Assembly: GCA_003667255.2 (NCBI GenBank)
Contig: RCWM02000053.1
Coordinates: 630,001-694,000, forward strand
Source of the DNA: Euschistus heros
Taxonomy: Eukaryota > Arthropoda > Insecta > Hemiptera > Pentatomidae
Reading direction: 5' to 3'
Length of the DNA stretch: 64,000 bases
Of this stretch, positions 23,001-34,710 are shown piece after piece. Below the pieces are notes generated by a model, which saw only the letters and a program-made list of their open reading frames with translations, was not told the DNA's origin and ran no database searches. Each line of letters starts with the position of its first letter. Position 1 is the first letter of the stretch. A program made the translations under genes and the position numbers.

Positions 23001-23270
23001 TGTCCAAATCCGAGGCTGTTCGCAAAATTTCTATGAATCATTAGTACTCCCCAACGAGTGATTAGCCCAGTAGGAGAGGCCCCGTATCCTCGGAACAACT
23101 GGCCCCCTGAATATTTATGTCCCCTCAGGAGGAAGGGTGGCCGGGCTATACCCCCCGACACTGGGTTTCCCCCAACCTGGAGGGCTGTTGGCTGATTGCA
23201 GTCAAGAAGAAGACTGGGCGATGGGGTCGCCACTTCCCTACGCCAATTAAGTAAATCCCAAAACACTTAA
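20041..23270 (-). mobile_element. RTE-like LINE, almost intact
   Basis: A single long ORF with endonuclease and RT and no separate ORF1. On the minus strand it ends about 20 bp after the stop in a short AAG repeat (TCCTTCTTCTTCTTC at 20041 on the plus strand), the kind of simple-repeat tail used by RTE elements. The upstream limit near 23270 is the limit of readable coding sequence. A small fragment of the same family lies at 40820-40975. Confidence 0.75.
20081..23266 (-). pseudogene. RTE-like endonuclease-reverse transcriptase, two frame lesions
   Basis: The N-terminal leader (LITRWGVLMIHRNFANSLGF) precedes the AP endonuclease from about 22980: LGSWNIRTLNGK, LGISEVKKKG, VYAPTN, MGDLNARTGN, SIIDYFLYSR and GSDHMLL. 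Near 21945 an extra T in a run of eight (plus strand) shifts the frame. RT follows: MKTGKAPGRDGIVAEFVKYG, IVPIHKKG, NYRPICLSP, QAGFRPRRQTQDHI, FLDLKSAFDSV, GVKQGDSLSPLLF, catalytic YADDIVLIADS (about 20815-20840), then LLYGSESWILMDRQ. Near 20275 a loss of roughly 8 bases shifts the frame before RMEDHRDPLKT and RGRPRLPYLEYMDRL, ending at 20081. About 1,000 residues in total. All catalytic boxes I can check are present. Proteins of this type are often misannotated as craniofacial development protein 2-like. Confidence 0.9.
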
Positions 23271-23931
23271 TTCACTATTAATGTAGCCCCTTTGTTTACA
23301 GGCCGATTTTCACAGTTTGCTTCTTGTTGGGCCATGAAAAGCTTAAGTTTCCCGCAAATCTAGTACAAACCTGTTTTTGAGATATCCTGTGAATAGACAT
23401 TTTTTATTGTTGCCTGTTAAATGCAAAGATCATCTCATTTACAAACTTACTTCCTTTTTTTAAGAAACAAAACACAGACTATGGCCAAACCAAAAACACA
23501 TTTTTGACTATAGGTTCGATAAAAGGTAAGAAGCAGGTGAAAATCCCATACTGGATTATTCAGGGAATCCAATACTTTTATTACCTTCAGCATAGGTGGG
23601 AAAGTAAAGTAAAAATTCACATGATGAAGTAGGCATATCAATTGGTAGAAACTCACTTTATTATAACATTACACCTAGTTCAAAACCATAAGTTCATTAT
23701 CCACTGTATAAGAAATTTCATATTATATAATAATAACTTTTAAATAAACATTTTCGAAGAATTATGTATTTAAAGAGAGACATACTTTACTAAAGTAATG
23801 CTGTCCAACTTCATTGGGTTACTACAGACACAGTATATTAATTAATCTTTTATAGATAATAATATATTAAAATATGTATAATGAGTACATGAATAATAAC
23901 AACTATAACCTATTATACATTTGTAGCACAT
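23267..23931. other. Unassigned AT-rich sequence
   Basis: No recognisable repeat end or coding content. A minus-strand frame at 23656-23447 has no motif. Confidence 0.45.
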
Positions 23932-24163
23932 AAGCAAAAACCAGGCTAAGTGCCAAAAATCAATAATTTTTTTTTAGAGCTTACCTAAAAGGAGCTTTGT
24001 GCCAAGCCCAATGTTGTATAAAGTGGACTAACTCCACAACTACTCAGAAGTAGTTCTAAAGTATGCCACAAGATGAATTTTCAAGAAGATGTACAACGTT
24101 TTTTTTTAGTTTTCACTAAACTAACATTTTGGCAATTAGTCTGGTTTTTACTTATGTGCTACA
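23932..24163. mobile_element. MITE with about 38-bp terminal inverted repeats
   Basis: TGTAGCACATAAGCAAAAAC at 23932 mirrors GTTTTTACTTATGTGCTACA ending at 24163, and inner parts (CAGGCTAAGTGCCAAAA against TTTTGGCAATTAGTCTG) also pair. About 232 bp, no coding capacity. The target duplication is unclear because the flanks are AT-rich, so the superfamily is open. Confidence 0.75.
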
Positions 24164-24269
24164 TATGATACTTAAAATACATTACATATACAATACAAAT
24201 ACATACAACTATACAAATATAAATATACATTAAACATAAAATAAGTAAGTTTATTTAAATACATACATA

Positions 24270-24884
24270 AGTTTAAATAAAATCTGCATTAACATTAATG
24301 AACAACATCTGGTCCAGTTTTTTAGAAGTTAGGCGGCTCCTTTTTAGAGTATAAATTTGGCCAGCTTTGGAAAAAATACGTTCATATGGAACTGAGGTAG
24401 CAGGTATAATAATGCACATTCTCTTAAGTACTAATTTATATAAATTAGGATAAATATTTTTTCAACTTTCCCACCAAATTGAAATTGAAACACCGCAGGC
24501 GACTGGAGTGCTGCTGGTACTTGGACTTGTACTAGTTAAAGAGCCCTGTCCCACATTTCCTAAGGAAGGTGAAATAATACCTGCTACCTCAGACTCAGAT
24601 TCATGCTGTGATTCATCATTTGGCGTTTGATGAGCACTATCAATTCACTAAGATGAAGTAGAACTGGATTCACAGTTCTGGCTAGACTGGAATGACAGCT
24701 GTGCAAGACGACTACGTTTCACTTCAACTGTAGGGTGTTTTTTCGTCAAATGGCATAGTAAATTGCTGGTAGTTCCATGAGAAAATGAAATTTTAGCAGT
24801 ACAATAGCGACACTTTGCCCTTTTATCCATTTCGGACCATTCAAAATGGTACCAGATATCTGATGGGGCACCAGGATTAGACAT
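24270..24884 (-). pseudogene. BED-type hAT transposase, internally deleted
   Basis: The start at 24884 gives MSNPGAPSDIWYHFEWSEMD and KRAKCRYCTAKISFSHGTTS, then HLTKKHPTVEV: a complete BED zinc finger (C-x2-C...H-x4-H). A Ser/Gln-rich linker stops at 24648. About 150 bp further the frame resumes as the C-terminal hAT dimerisation region: PNLYKLVLKRMCIIIPATSV, PYERIFSKAGQIYTLKRSRL, TSKKLDQMLFINVN. The RNase-H catalytic core between them, normally over 400 residues, is missing. It is therefore a non-autonomous derivative that retains both ends of the protein. Confidence 0.85.
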
Positions 24885-25027
24885 ACCTGTAATAAAATTC
24901 AGGCATTAAAATCTCATCACAAGAAATTCGATAAGCATTGATAATAATTTAATTTATCATCAGCTAACTGCTTAACGAAACTTACTAAATGCTAATTTAA
25001 AAAATAAATTAGATAGGGCTCAAAAAC

Positions 25028-25548
25028 GTATAGAGATGAAGGCAAACTTCTTTAATAATGGACGTTTCAGGCAGCTTAGACTATTTTCAACAATTCAATC
25101 CAAAAAGTAAAATTAAAATTTAAGTGCAAGTAACACCATAAAAAAAAATTGTCTATAGTGTTGGTTACCTTTTATGTTTCATGATAGCTGCTGTTACATC
25201 CATTGCTGCTGCATTTTAATCCGTTATATCAATGAATCACTGATTTGATTTTTTTAAATAATTCATATACATATACTAGCTATAAGTACTCAATATTTTA
25301 ATTAACTAAATGTATCTTTTTTAAAAATTCAAATCAGTGAATCATTGACATAAATTGGATTAAAATGCAGTAGTAATCATGAAACATAACAGGTAATCAA
25401 CACTATAGTAACAATTGTTCTTTTTGACAATTGGGTGTTTCCCTAGGTGTTACACCTATTTTTAATTTTATATTGGATGGAATTGTTGAAGATGGGCTGA
25501 GCTGCCTGAAACGTCCATTATTAAAGAAGTTTGCCTTCATCTCTCTAC
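25028..25548. mobile_element. Palindromic MITE with arms of about 230 bp
   Basis: The left end GAGATGAAGGCAAACTTC mirrors GAAGTTTGCCTTCATCTC at 25527-25544. Next come TAATAATGGACGTTTCAGGC against GCCTGAAACGTCCATTATTA, then CAATTCAATCC against GGATGGAATTG, and near the centre AATCACTGATTTGA against TCAAATCAGTGAAT. Only about 60 bp in the middle are unpaired. Non-coding. The arms contain TTGAAGATGGGCTGAGC and CCTGAAACG, reminiscent of Penelope-like terminal sequence, which is discussed separately. Confidence 0.75.
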
Positions 25549-26382
25549 AAAAGTTTAAACTCTATTTTATATCTTACATTAAGGATCATTCATTCCAGTC
25601 TACAATGTAATAGAAAAATAAATAAATTAAACTAATATCGCTAAAACTGCACTGTCCACTTAATTTGAACAAATACCTAAAAAATTACCTAGTTACAATT
25701 CTGGGCTTCTGAAGGGCTGTAACTGGAATGTGTGGAACGGTGTTCAGAAATTTGCCAATCTGGGAGAGGAAATTCCAAGTCAATATATCTATTGATTAAA
25801 AAAAAAAAAAAAAAAAATTATAATTAAAAATGTATTGTGGGGTTGCAACATACTTCTCATTATAAGGTTTACATTGGCGAGGGGAAGTAATAAGACCTTG
25901 CAGATAAATTTTTTGTCTTTTAACAAACGCTTTTGCCTTTTTTGGCCTCGTCACATATAAAACCCAAAATACATCCTATGATAAAAAAATTTACAACACC
26001 TAAGCTTCACTGTAATTAAGACATATATCACTCGGATACTTGAGTACTAATTTTATAACATATTAAACAACTTCCAAATAGTCAAGTTACCTCCAAAAAA
26101 TTTAATATTTATCTAGACCTTATATACATTTACTGGTATTTTATCCTTACAATACACCCACTAATGTAATAATAAGCATTAAAGGCATCACAGAAGGAAA
26201 TACTTAATCAAATATAAATTCCATATAGTCTTATACATGTAAGTGACAAGAAGAACCCAAATTGTAATAACAAGTTAAAAAACCTATTTAAATGTCACAA
26301 GGTAATAAGATCAGAATAATGGCTAGTAAATAAAATATTATGAATATAACAATAATTATATAATGCATATACAAAAATGTAA
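25549..26382. other. Unassigned AT-rich sequence
   Basis: An A-run at 25799-25817 and no coding or repeat signal recognised. Confidence 0.45.
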
Positions 26383-26673
26383 GGTAACGGTTCAGATCGG
26401 CGACACCACCAAACTAGGTTGACCCGCGCTACACCGACCAGTTCGATCCTTACGCTTCACTTCATGTTTACATTTTTCGATAGTTCATTCCTATAACCTC
26501 ACATGTAAACAATCACTTCTACAGTTTCAACTTGGATTGTGTTGTTTAGTTTGTTATATTGATATTTAGACTTCTTAAATGTAAATAAGTGAAACAGAAG
26601 TTCACAAAATGAGTTTCATAAAGGATTAACTGTTTTATGAATTCATGTTTTCTTATTTCATCTAATCTTATGT

Positions 26674-26850
26674 GTAAAAGTGTTATAAAACTTAAGAAGA
26701 TTAATTTGTACATGGATTTGGTGTTTTACATATTTATATTTGTTCTATCAATTTAGGTGATAAAATTTACAACTTGTAAAAGTGTTATGAAACTTAACAA
26801 GATTTATTTGTACATGAATTTGGTGTTTTATATATTTGTATTTGTTGTTT
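26674..26850. repeat. Tandem duplication, period about 102 bp
   Basis: GTAAAAGTGTTATAAAACTT at 26674 recurs as GTAAAAGTGTTATGAAACTT at 26776, each followed by AAGAAGATTAATTTGTACAT or a close variant and GATTTGGTGTTTTA or a close variant. Confidence 0.7.
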
Positions 26851-27089
26851 CAGTTTGTCATAAAATTTCAGTATACATATTTTGTGAATGGATTCTTTGT
26901 TATCCATATTACTTTTTGTGCTAAAGTGAGACAGATTGTATAATTAATTCAATAAAACATATCAGTTTATAAATAAATGTGAGAAAGTATATCACAGGTT
27001 TTTTATGTTTTCTTATTTCCACTTCCCATTAGAAAATATAGCAGAAACTAACATCTTCACTTTCAACTAGGATTCTGTCTTATATTATA

Positions 27090-27310
27090 TAATGGCTTAT
27101 AACATGGAGAATTGGCAATGTGAAAATAATCACAGATTAAGAGGTAAATGACACATCACTATATAATTTTAGAACTATTGGTATAATGTTATAGATTAAT
27201 GTGTTTTTAAAAAAAAAATTAGAAGCCTGATGATGAAACATTATCACCGAAACATGTAGCTACAAATGTTAAATAAATAGGAGTTATGCCAAATAAATAC
27301 TTAAGGATTC
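27090..27310 (+). mobile_element. Penelope-like element 3' fragment
   Basis: Shares TATAATGTTATAGATTAAT, CCTGATGATG...CCGAAACATG and AATAAATAGGAGTTATGCC with the end of the Penelope-like element at 43000-43115. Only the 3' terminal part is present, and no coding sequence. It is nested in the TIR element around it. Confidence 0.65.
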
Positions 27311-27719
27311 TGTCTTTTTTATATTTATAATTGTTATTTTCACTTCTCTGACAGAAAGTTCATCAGGAATTAACTTTACTGGTGGTTCAATAGTATATTA
27401 ATTGTTGATTAAATTAATATTAATTCAAAATTGATTTAGTGTCTTATATTTCGATATTTCCACTTTCTTATTTCTCATTTTATTATTAGAAGGTAAACAG
27501 AAGTTAATATTACTTTGAAAACGGATTTAGAGTTTCTCAGTAAATGTAGGAGAATAACCTTCCCCCTCTAAAAGCAGCGACTAGAACATCGAAATAAATC
27601 GGAACAAGGTAAGAATCGATAAAAGGTATTCTGAGCACGGTTAGGGGTTGGTGTCGCCGATCCGAACAATTACCCATTACTCATAATTAATACAAAAAAA
27701 ATACATGTGTTATCGCAGT

Positions 27720-27958
27720 CAGTGGCACAACCAGGATTACTATCTGGGGGGGGGGGGGGGGCTGGGTTTATAAATATATATCGGTCTACCCCTCGGCCGT
27801 TTACCTGAAGGCTCAAAACTGATTACTTTTTTATGTTTTAGTTAAACTAAAACAAGGAATGGGTGGTGTTCGAGACTATATAAATGAAAATCTTAGTTAT
27901 CGACTAAAAAATTTAGTCATTTCGGTCGTCTGGGGGGGCCCCCTTAGTTGCCCCAGTG
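27720..27958. mobile_element. hAT-type MITE with perfect 8-bp target duplication
   Basis: The element starts CAGTGGCACAACCAGG and ends CCCCTTAGTTGCCCCAGTG. It is flanked on both sides by ATCGCAGT (27712-27719 and 27959-27966). The 8-bp duplication and CAGTGGC end are hAT hallmarks. 239 bp, non-coding. It includes a run of 16 G (27746-27761) next to the left end and a G7C5 run next to the right end. Confidence 0.85.
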
Positions 27959-28123
27959 ATCGCAGTTAATGCTCATTAAAATTGGTGATTACTATCCAGA
28001 TTCTATCTTGATAAAGCTTATATGTATCTATTTAATTGTCAATATTATTTTATATATATATATTTTTGTTATTTTGTTCCCATGGTGATTTTTGTTTTGT
28101 TTTATTTATTTTTTCTTATAATT

Positions 28124-28825
<702 letters not shown>

Positions 28826-30355
28826 GTTGATGGATATAAGCTTTACAGAAATGACAGAGCAGGTAGACCCTGAGGAGGAGTGGCTATTTATGTAAAGGAT
28901 GAGTATCCAGTTACTGAACTCGAGACTTCTACGTATATTGAAAATCAATGAGAAGGTGAATGTGTACACAACAAAAATTACCGAAATATTTGACGAACAT
29001 GCACCACTTAGGACCTACAGGCGGCGTAGGACGGGAGCGGCTCCTTGGATGAATAAACATATCAGATCCCTTATGGCTCGGAGGAATTTCTTCTTTTGGA
29101 TGTGCACGCAAAATGGTTCGGTTGAATATTTGACTCAGTATAGGCTGTGTAAAAATAAAGTGCCAAGAGAAAATACCTGTCTTCGAGTCTTGGCGCCTGC
29201 TCACCTAGTGAGATATGGAAGGTGTTGAGGTCCAATAGAATAATTAATATCGTTGACTCCGTAGATCACAAAATGCTTCTGAGGAAATTGGGAAGCTTTG
29301 GTGTTGGAGAGCAGTTATTGGGTTGGCTTGATTCCTATTTGTGTGGGCGGACCCAACGAGTAAGTAGTGATAGTGACTTTTCTGAAGCGTTGGAGATTGG
29401 TACTGGTGTACCTCAGGGTTCAGTACTCGGACCACTATTGTTCCTTGCCTATATTAATATTTAGATGAATGCCTCAAGCACTGCAAAGTCCATATGTTTG
29501 CTGATGACGTTGTTATATGGGCATCTGCATTTCCGGAAGACTTTGTTGCGGCCATGGAGTGAGTAAACGAGGATCTCAATGCCCTCCAGATCTGGTCTCT
29601 TTCCAACAGACTGTTTCTCAACTCAAAAAAGTCATGCTGGATGTTAATGGGGAGTCCGAAGCTCCTTGCAAAAACCAAGAGGATTGGTATGTTGTCGTCT
29701 TTGAGAGTTAATGACCAGATAATTCCTTTAACAGATAAATTAAGGGTGCTGGGTGTGGTAGTAAATGGGTCATTATCATGGCATAACCATGCTAGTGTTG
29801 TTGTAGGCCGGGTTCACAACGTAATGCACTCCCTTTCGAGGTGGAAAAGGTAACTTATGACCGAGGTTCGGAAGATGATTGTTTCCGCCCTTATCCTGCC
29901 TCATGTTTGGTATTGCGACTCAGTCTACATAGACATCTCCGTTTCTGAAAATACAAGAATTCAGAAATCAGTAAACACTGCAATTAGATTTATTTTCCGA
30001 GCTAGACGGGATGACCACATCACCCCATTTTTAAAGGAATTGGGTTGGTTGCAAGTAAGCACCTATCGGAGGCTCTATCTGATGTGCGTGGCCAGGAGAG
30101 TGTTGGACTAAGGGGTCCCTGAAGAACTGCGCAAAGATTTCATTGAAATAAGAAGCAAGAGGATGCAGGGTGTTTTCCAGTTACCGGCCTGCAGAACAGA
30201 ATATTTGAGAGATGCATGTCACGTGGCGAGAGAGCTCAACCGGCTTCCGATAGAGGTAAGGTCGGCTTCCTTCTTACGCAGGGCTTGTCTTCGTCAACTA
30301 CTGGGTGCGGACTCGGCAGGCGCTCCTCCATTGGGGCTTGGGAACAATACTAATA
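28826..30355 (+). pseudogene. Degraded LINE ORF2 (Jockey/CR1 group)
   Basis: Endonuclease remnant at 28835-28905 (DGYKLYRNDRAGRP, GGVAIYVKDEYPV). A deletion then removes the rest of the endonuclease and the RT fingers. RT resumes at 29250: VDSVDHKMLLRKLGSFGVGE, WLDSYLCGRTQRV, GTGVPQGSVLGPLLFLAYIN, stop, and the catalytic MFADDVVIW at 29494-29520. The C-terminal region follows in changing frames: LRVLGVVVNGSLSWHNHASV, LILPHVWYCDSVY, FIFRARRDDHITPFLKELGW, and RELNRLPIEVRS near 30240. The catalytic FADD is preserved, but about ten breaks make it non-functional. Confidence 0.8.
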
Positions 30356-30460
30356 ACTCATCTTTATTATTTATTTATTTCTTATTTAGTTACTTGTTTT
30401 TGTTTTGTCAATCCTTATTTTTTTTTTTTTTGTTTTGTTGTTCCTTTTTTTTATTTTTTT

Positions 30461-30719
<259 letters not shown>

Positions 30720-30877
30720 TGGGTGAAACTAGATGAATACAAATAAATGAAAAATGAATACAAATACTGCAGCCCTTACCTTTCTATTCCATAATAAAAA
30801 TAACATAATAAACTCTTCACTGGAATAAAATGTGTAGAAAAATATTATAGTTTAATAGAAAATAAAGGAAAACTGTC

Positions 30878-31092
30878 AATAAAGCAACACCAGATCAAAG
30901 GATTTTATGTTATTACATTTATTGATTTATTATTATTATTTAGAATTTATTTCATTAGATTTTGATGTAAGGCTTAAACCCAATGATAATAAACATAGAC
31001 CTCAATTTAGCCGTTGACTTCTGAATGCTGGATATAATAAATAATAAATAAATGTAATAACATAAAATCGTTTGATCTGGTGTCGCTTTATT
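30878..31092. mobile_element. 215-bp MITE with about 47-bp inverted ends
   Basis: The left end AATAAAGCAACACCAGATCA mirrors TGATCTGGTGTCGCTTTATT with one mismatch. Pairing continues through GATTTTATGTTATTACATTT against AAATGTAATAACATAAAATC. No coding capacity, and the target duplication is not evident. Confidence 0.75.
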
Positions 31093-31746
31093 CTAGACAG
31101 TCTTCTTTTATTTTTTATTGAACAATATTTTTTTCTTTTCCTTTTATTTCAATGAAGAGTTTTTAATGTTTAAAGTACATATTTCCATTAATCGATTATC
31201 ATAATGTCTTATTAAACCGATTTGTATGCCAAATGAATACATCATATTTTTTCAGTTTTAAAAGAAAATTTCTCCATGAAATCGATATGGAATCATTCAT
31301 TTGATCATACCATATGAAAGCTGGTTAAATTTGCAAGTTTTTGTGGGATTTGCAGTTTTGCGGATAGTTTTTTCGAAAGTTTGTGAAATTTAAGGTTACA
31401 TGTACTCTGCTCTAATAGGATATTAAATGCTAAATCTGAAAATGTGGTCAAAATTTGAAAGGACACATGATCATGAGGCCATACTGAAGGACGTGTGTGT
31501 GAATAAGTAAAGAAACTGAAAGATTATTTTTATTTTTGTAATTTGCATATTTATTCTAATGAATAGATATTTTCTTGAAAAGTTTTGTTGTTAGATGTGA
31601 ATTAACAAAACCAAAAAAAAAAAAAAAAATTATTTTTTTCTAATTATTACATCAAAAATGTTGTTTGCACTACCTTAATTTTTCTTACTTATTAAAGTAA
31701 ATATTTTTATTTTTCGATATATTATAATAAATCATGTTTTATACAG
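31093..31746. other. Presumed intron or upstream sequence of the LRP gene
   Basis: AT-rich sequence leading to the acceptor TTTTATACAG at 31746. No earlier LRP exon was recognised. Confidence 0.4.
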
Positions 31747-32019
31747 GGATATCAGGTTGTTCCAATCTAACTTGCCCACATCTGTGTCTCCTCAATAATT
31801 TCACTAAGGGTAGTTGCTTCTGTGCTGATGGATTCTCAGAAATAGGAGACAAAAACTGTACTCCCATTGAGAATCATTCTCCAACACCTGCATGTAGGAA
31901 TAACCAATGGCAATGTTTGAGTGGTTTGGTTAAGTGTATCAGCAAAGCCTATTTATGTGATGGTGAATCTGATTGTTCTGATGGCAGTGATGAAGCTGGA
32001 ACTATATCTGGACCTTGTT
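31747..32019 (+). CDS. LDL-receptor-related protein, exon with EGF-like and LDLa modules
   Basis: Internal exon of a large endocytic or signalling receptor at the cell surface. The acceptor is TTTTATACAG and the donor GTAAGC at 32020. The exon is 273 bp and enters and leaves in phase 1, the usual phase of LDL-receptor-family module exons. The first module is an EGF-like domain (CSNLTCPHLCLL, CFCADGFSEIGDKNCT), of the kind that follows a beta-propeller in LRPs. The second is an LDLa repeat (CRNNQWQC, CISKAYLCDGESDCSDGSDE) with the complete DGESDCSDGSDE calcium site. The spacing of six Cys is intact and there are no stops, so it looks like living host sequence. The orthologue (LRP1 versus other LRPs) cannot be fixed from two exons. 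Confidence 0.85.
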
Positions 32020-34710
32020 GTAAGCTTATTTTTATTTTTATTTTTTTTATCTGAACTACTTAACCCATAAACATCGGAACACACTTGTCAATAAGCATAC
32101 TCAGCCTAGCATAGATGTATGTTTTCTAGCACTGAGTGAGAGTATCATACAATAGGAAACAAGAAAACTGTCCCTCCTGCAATGTATTATCAGACTGCTA
32201 ATACACCAACACACGGCTGTATTCTATTATTGTTTAGTTCTTGATGTTGGTGGTGTCTTAGCTAATTGAAAATATACAATTTTTTTTATTATTTTAGTCT
32301 CAATTCTACCTTTTTTTTAAAAAGGTGGCTGTAGAAAAACTATGAGAGGAAATCAGGAACTATCCAGCTCTCTACGACCAACTCTTATTAACCCATTTCT
32401 GGCAAAAGTTAAGAAACAGCAATGCATATTTTAGTAAAATAATTTATTTCTAGCATGAGAGCTGTAATACCCAAACTGCTGTTGTAAAACCAGCTGAAAA
32501 TTTTTTAGTCAGTGACTACATCAAAATTAAGAGGAAGACAGTAGAGTAGGGTTCAATCAGGTGCAGCAATCATATATGCAAACAACTGGCTAGTGTAATT
32601 ATAATGAGAATAAGCCATACGTTGAACATCAAACATTTGTGCCATTGTGGTTAAGTGTGTCCTGACTTTAAAGGATGTAAACATTTTGAGTGATAAAACT
32701 TGGTGGTCTAATTCCATACTCATTTTGTTAAAAAAAGTTTCCTGTAATAATATTTCAAAGTCTCTACTATTTACCTTTTCTATTCTTATAACATCAAACT
32801 TAATCATACCATTAGTTTATTTATAACATGCAGATCTTTTATTGCTCATAAAGTTTCATCAAGCATAACATCTGCTCCTTGGTATATTTGAAGTTAAGAA
32901 GAATAAAGTGTATTCAAAAAGTAATAAGAAGAACCCTTGTAAGAAATGTAACCTTTTTTTTGGAAGGAGATGAAAAAAATGACAGTTTCATTTTTTGAAC
33001 TTTAATATTACTCAAAATGTATTAGAAAATCTTGAAATTTCTTAAGTTGTGACAACATTAAAATATAACTTTATGTTAAATTTACAAAATATTATCAAAA
33101 CTTGAGTTCAACTTAGGGAATCATAAAATTAATTTTTAAAAGTTCAATAAAAGTTTATATATTATATTTTATATTGTTATCAATAAGGTTTATATTATCT
33201 TTTTAATATTTTAATGTTTGTTTTTATTTAATTTTATATTCCGCATGGATTGATCATTTTAATATGTAGATTCTTATATTTTAAAAATAATGACTATTAC
33301 GGGTTTTTTTTTTGGTATGTCATATTTGGATTGATTAAGTATGCTGTGTTTTTTTGCAACCCATTTAAAATGGGCAGCACCACTTAATAAAGTGTTTCTC
33401 TCTCCTTAGAAAGAATTTAATTGTATTTATTATTCTCTAGTATAAAAATAATAAATTAGTATATATAATTTTATTATGATATAAATTTAAAGATAAAAAA
33501 ACAAGAACTTAATTTTCAAGATGTAGCAAACTCAATGGAAAATATGAAGTGGTTATTGAAATTGAAATTGAAAAATATTCTTTATTTTGGGATGTATGTT
33601 CCCTAGAAAAATGACTAAGAATACTTGGATTATGTGCATAAAAACTACTGTTATCAAAAATACAAATATATAAATTCAAGAAAAATGTACTAAGCATAAT
33701 AATAAATATAAATGTAACAATAAAATGAATAGCGGAATTAGATATTAATATAAGATAAAATAATTAGTATAAAATATACAAAATAAGCTGTTAACATTTA
33801 AAACAAAATTAAAACAATATAAAAAAGTTTATCAACTAATTTACATTTATTTGAAGGATGAGAAGGTAATGGAAAAGAAGAAATTCCAAGAAGAAATTTG
33901 TGTTTTTAAAAAGTTTGCATGATGGATGTTGAGAGGTAGAGAAGTCCAGAAAACTGAGGACCAGATAAGAAAGAATTTTTCATATACTGCAGATCTGTGT
34001 GGAGAGGGTTATAGATCGGAAGAGCTGAGGTGGTTCTAAAGTATATAGATGGATTTGAATTGAATTAGAAGACATGGAGAGAACATGAAGATATTGTTTG
34101 GTAATGAAAAGAGCCGACTAGGGAAGGAAGGATAAAACCATTTTAATGCTGCATAAAATTGATTACATAATAGTCTCTGGAAAATCCAAAGCAAACGATT
34201 TTTTTAAAATGTTTTAATTTATCATCAAAATCCCCAGTGGCTTTGATTAAAAGGAAAGGGTTGAATTATTAAAAATGGTGCATGGTTGCAAAACATCTCC
34301 AATAAAATTTTGGATTATGAGTTTTTCAGAAAAGGGATTGATCCAGAGTAATACCAAGAATTTTTACTGTTGGACGATATGATATAGTTTGTTGATCGAT
34401 TTTTAAACTAGGTTAGGCTTTACATTCCTAAAGTTTTTTAAAAATTATATTTATCAATTATGATGAAAAAAAAAAATAAATTGTTGGGGTACAAGGGCTT
34501 GTGATTTAGTTAAGTGAATTTCCTTTTTATTGAGTGACAGTACTTGCTCTGCATGTAATGAATCATCATTTTTTTTTTTTCACTGAGTGAGCTAATTCTA
34601 TAGAATTAATAAGAATTAAAAAATTTTTTTAATTAACCAGTTGCAAATAATGCATGGAAAATCTTTATCTCCCTGTATTTGAAGAACTTATGCATTTTAT
34701 CTTACTATAG
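32020..34710 (+). other. LRP intron, 2.7 kb
   Basis: Runs from GTAAGC at 32020 to CTTACTATAG at 34710. It holds a CR1-like fragment (33541-34440) and an 84-codon minus-strand frame (32807-32553) with no recognisable domain. The remainder is AT-rich and unassigned. Confidence 0.7.
33541..34440 (-). pseudogene. CR1-like LINE 3' part inside the LRP intron
   Basis: The minus strand ends at about 33554 with the family signature: AGGGAACATACATCCC, AAAATAAAGAAT and a TTTCAA repeat. Upstream, remnants such as GPQFSGLLYLSTSIMQTFKK match the C-terminal FWNSLP...FK box of this LINE group, but stops are frequent. The layout parallels the copies at 38.5-39.6 kb and 46.9-48.7 kb. It lies antisense to the host gene. 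Confidence 0.55.

Larger units (their letters stand above)
26383..27674. mobile_element. 1.3-kb TIR element carrying a Penelope-like tail
   Basis: GGTAACGGTTCAGATCGGCG at 26383 mirrors CGCCGATCCGAACAATTACC ending at 27674 (four mismatches over about 28 bp, including GACACCA). No transposase frame lies between, so it is non-autonomous. The interior has a 102-bp tandem duplication and a Penelope-like 3' segment. The superfamily is not clear: no convincing target duplication was found beside GGTAA. Confidence 0.65.

Noticed and set aside
21047..23036. Several plus-strand frames of 90-115 codons
   Set aside because: They are antisense to the RTE-like ORF, whose minus-strand reading carries the complete endonuclease and RT motif order.
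28929..29204. 91-codon minus-strand frame over the LINE at 28.8-30.3 kb
   Set aside because: No motif; the plus strand carries RT motifs in this region.
32553..32807. 84-codon minus-strand frame in the LRP intron
   Set aside because: Not in any recognised family and no splice or transposon context; left as unassigned intron.
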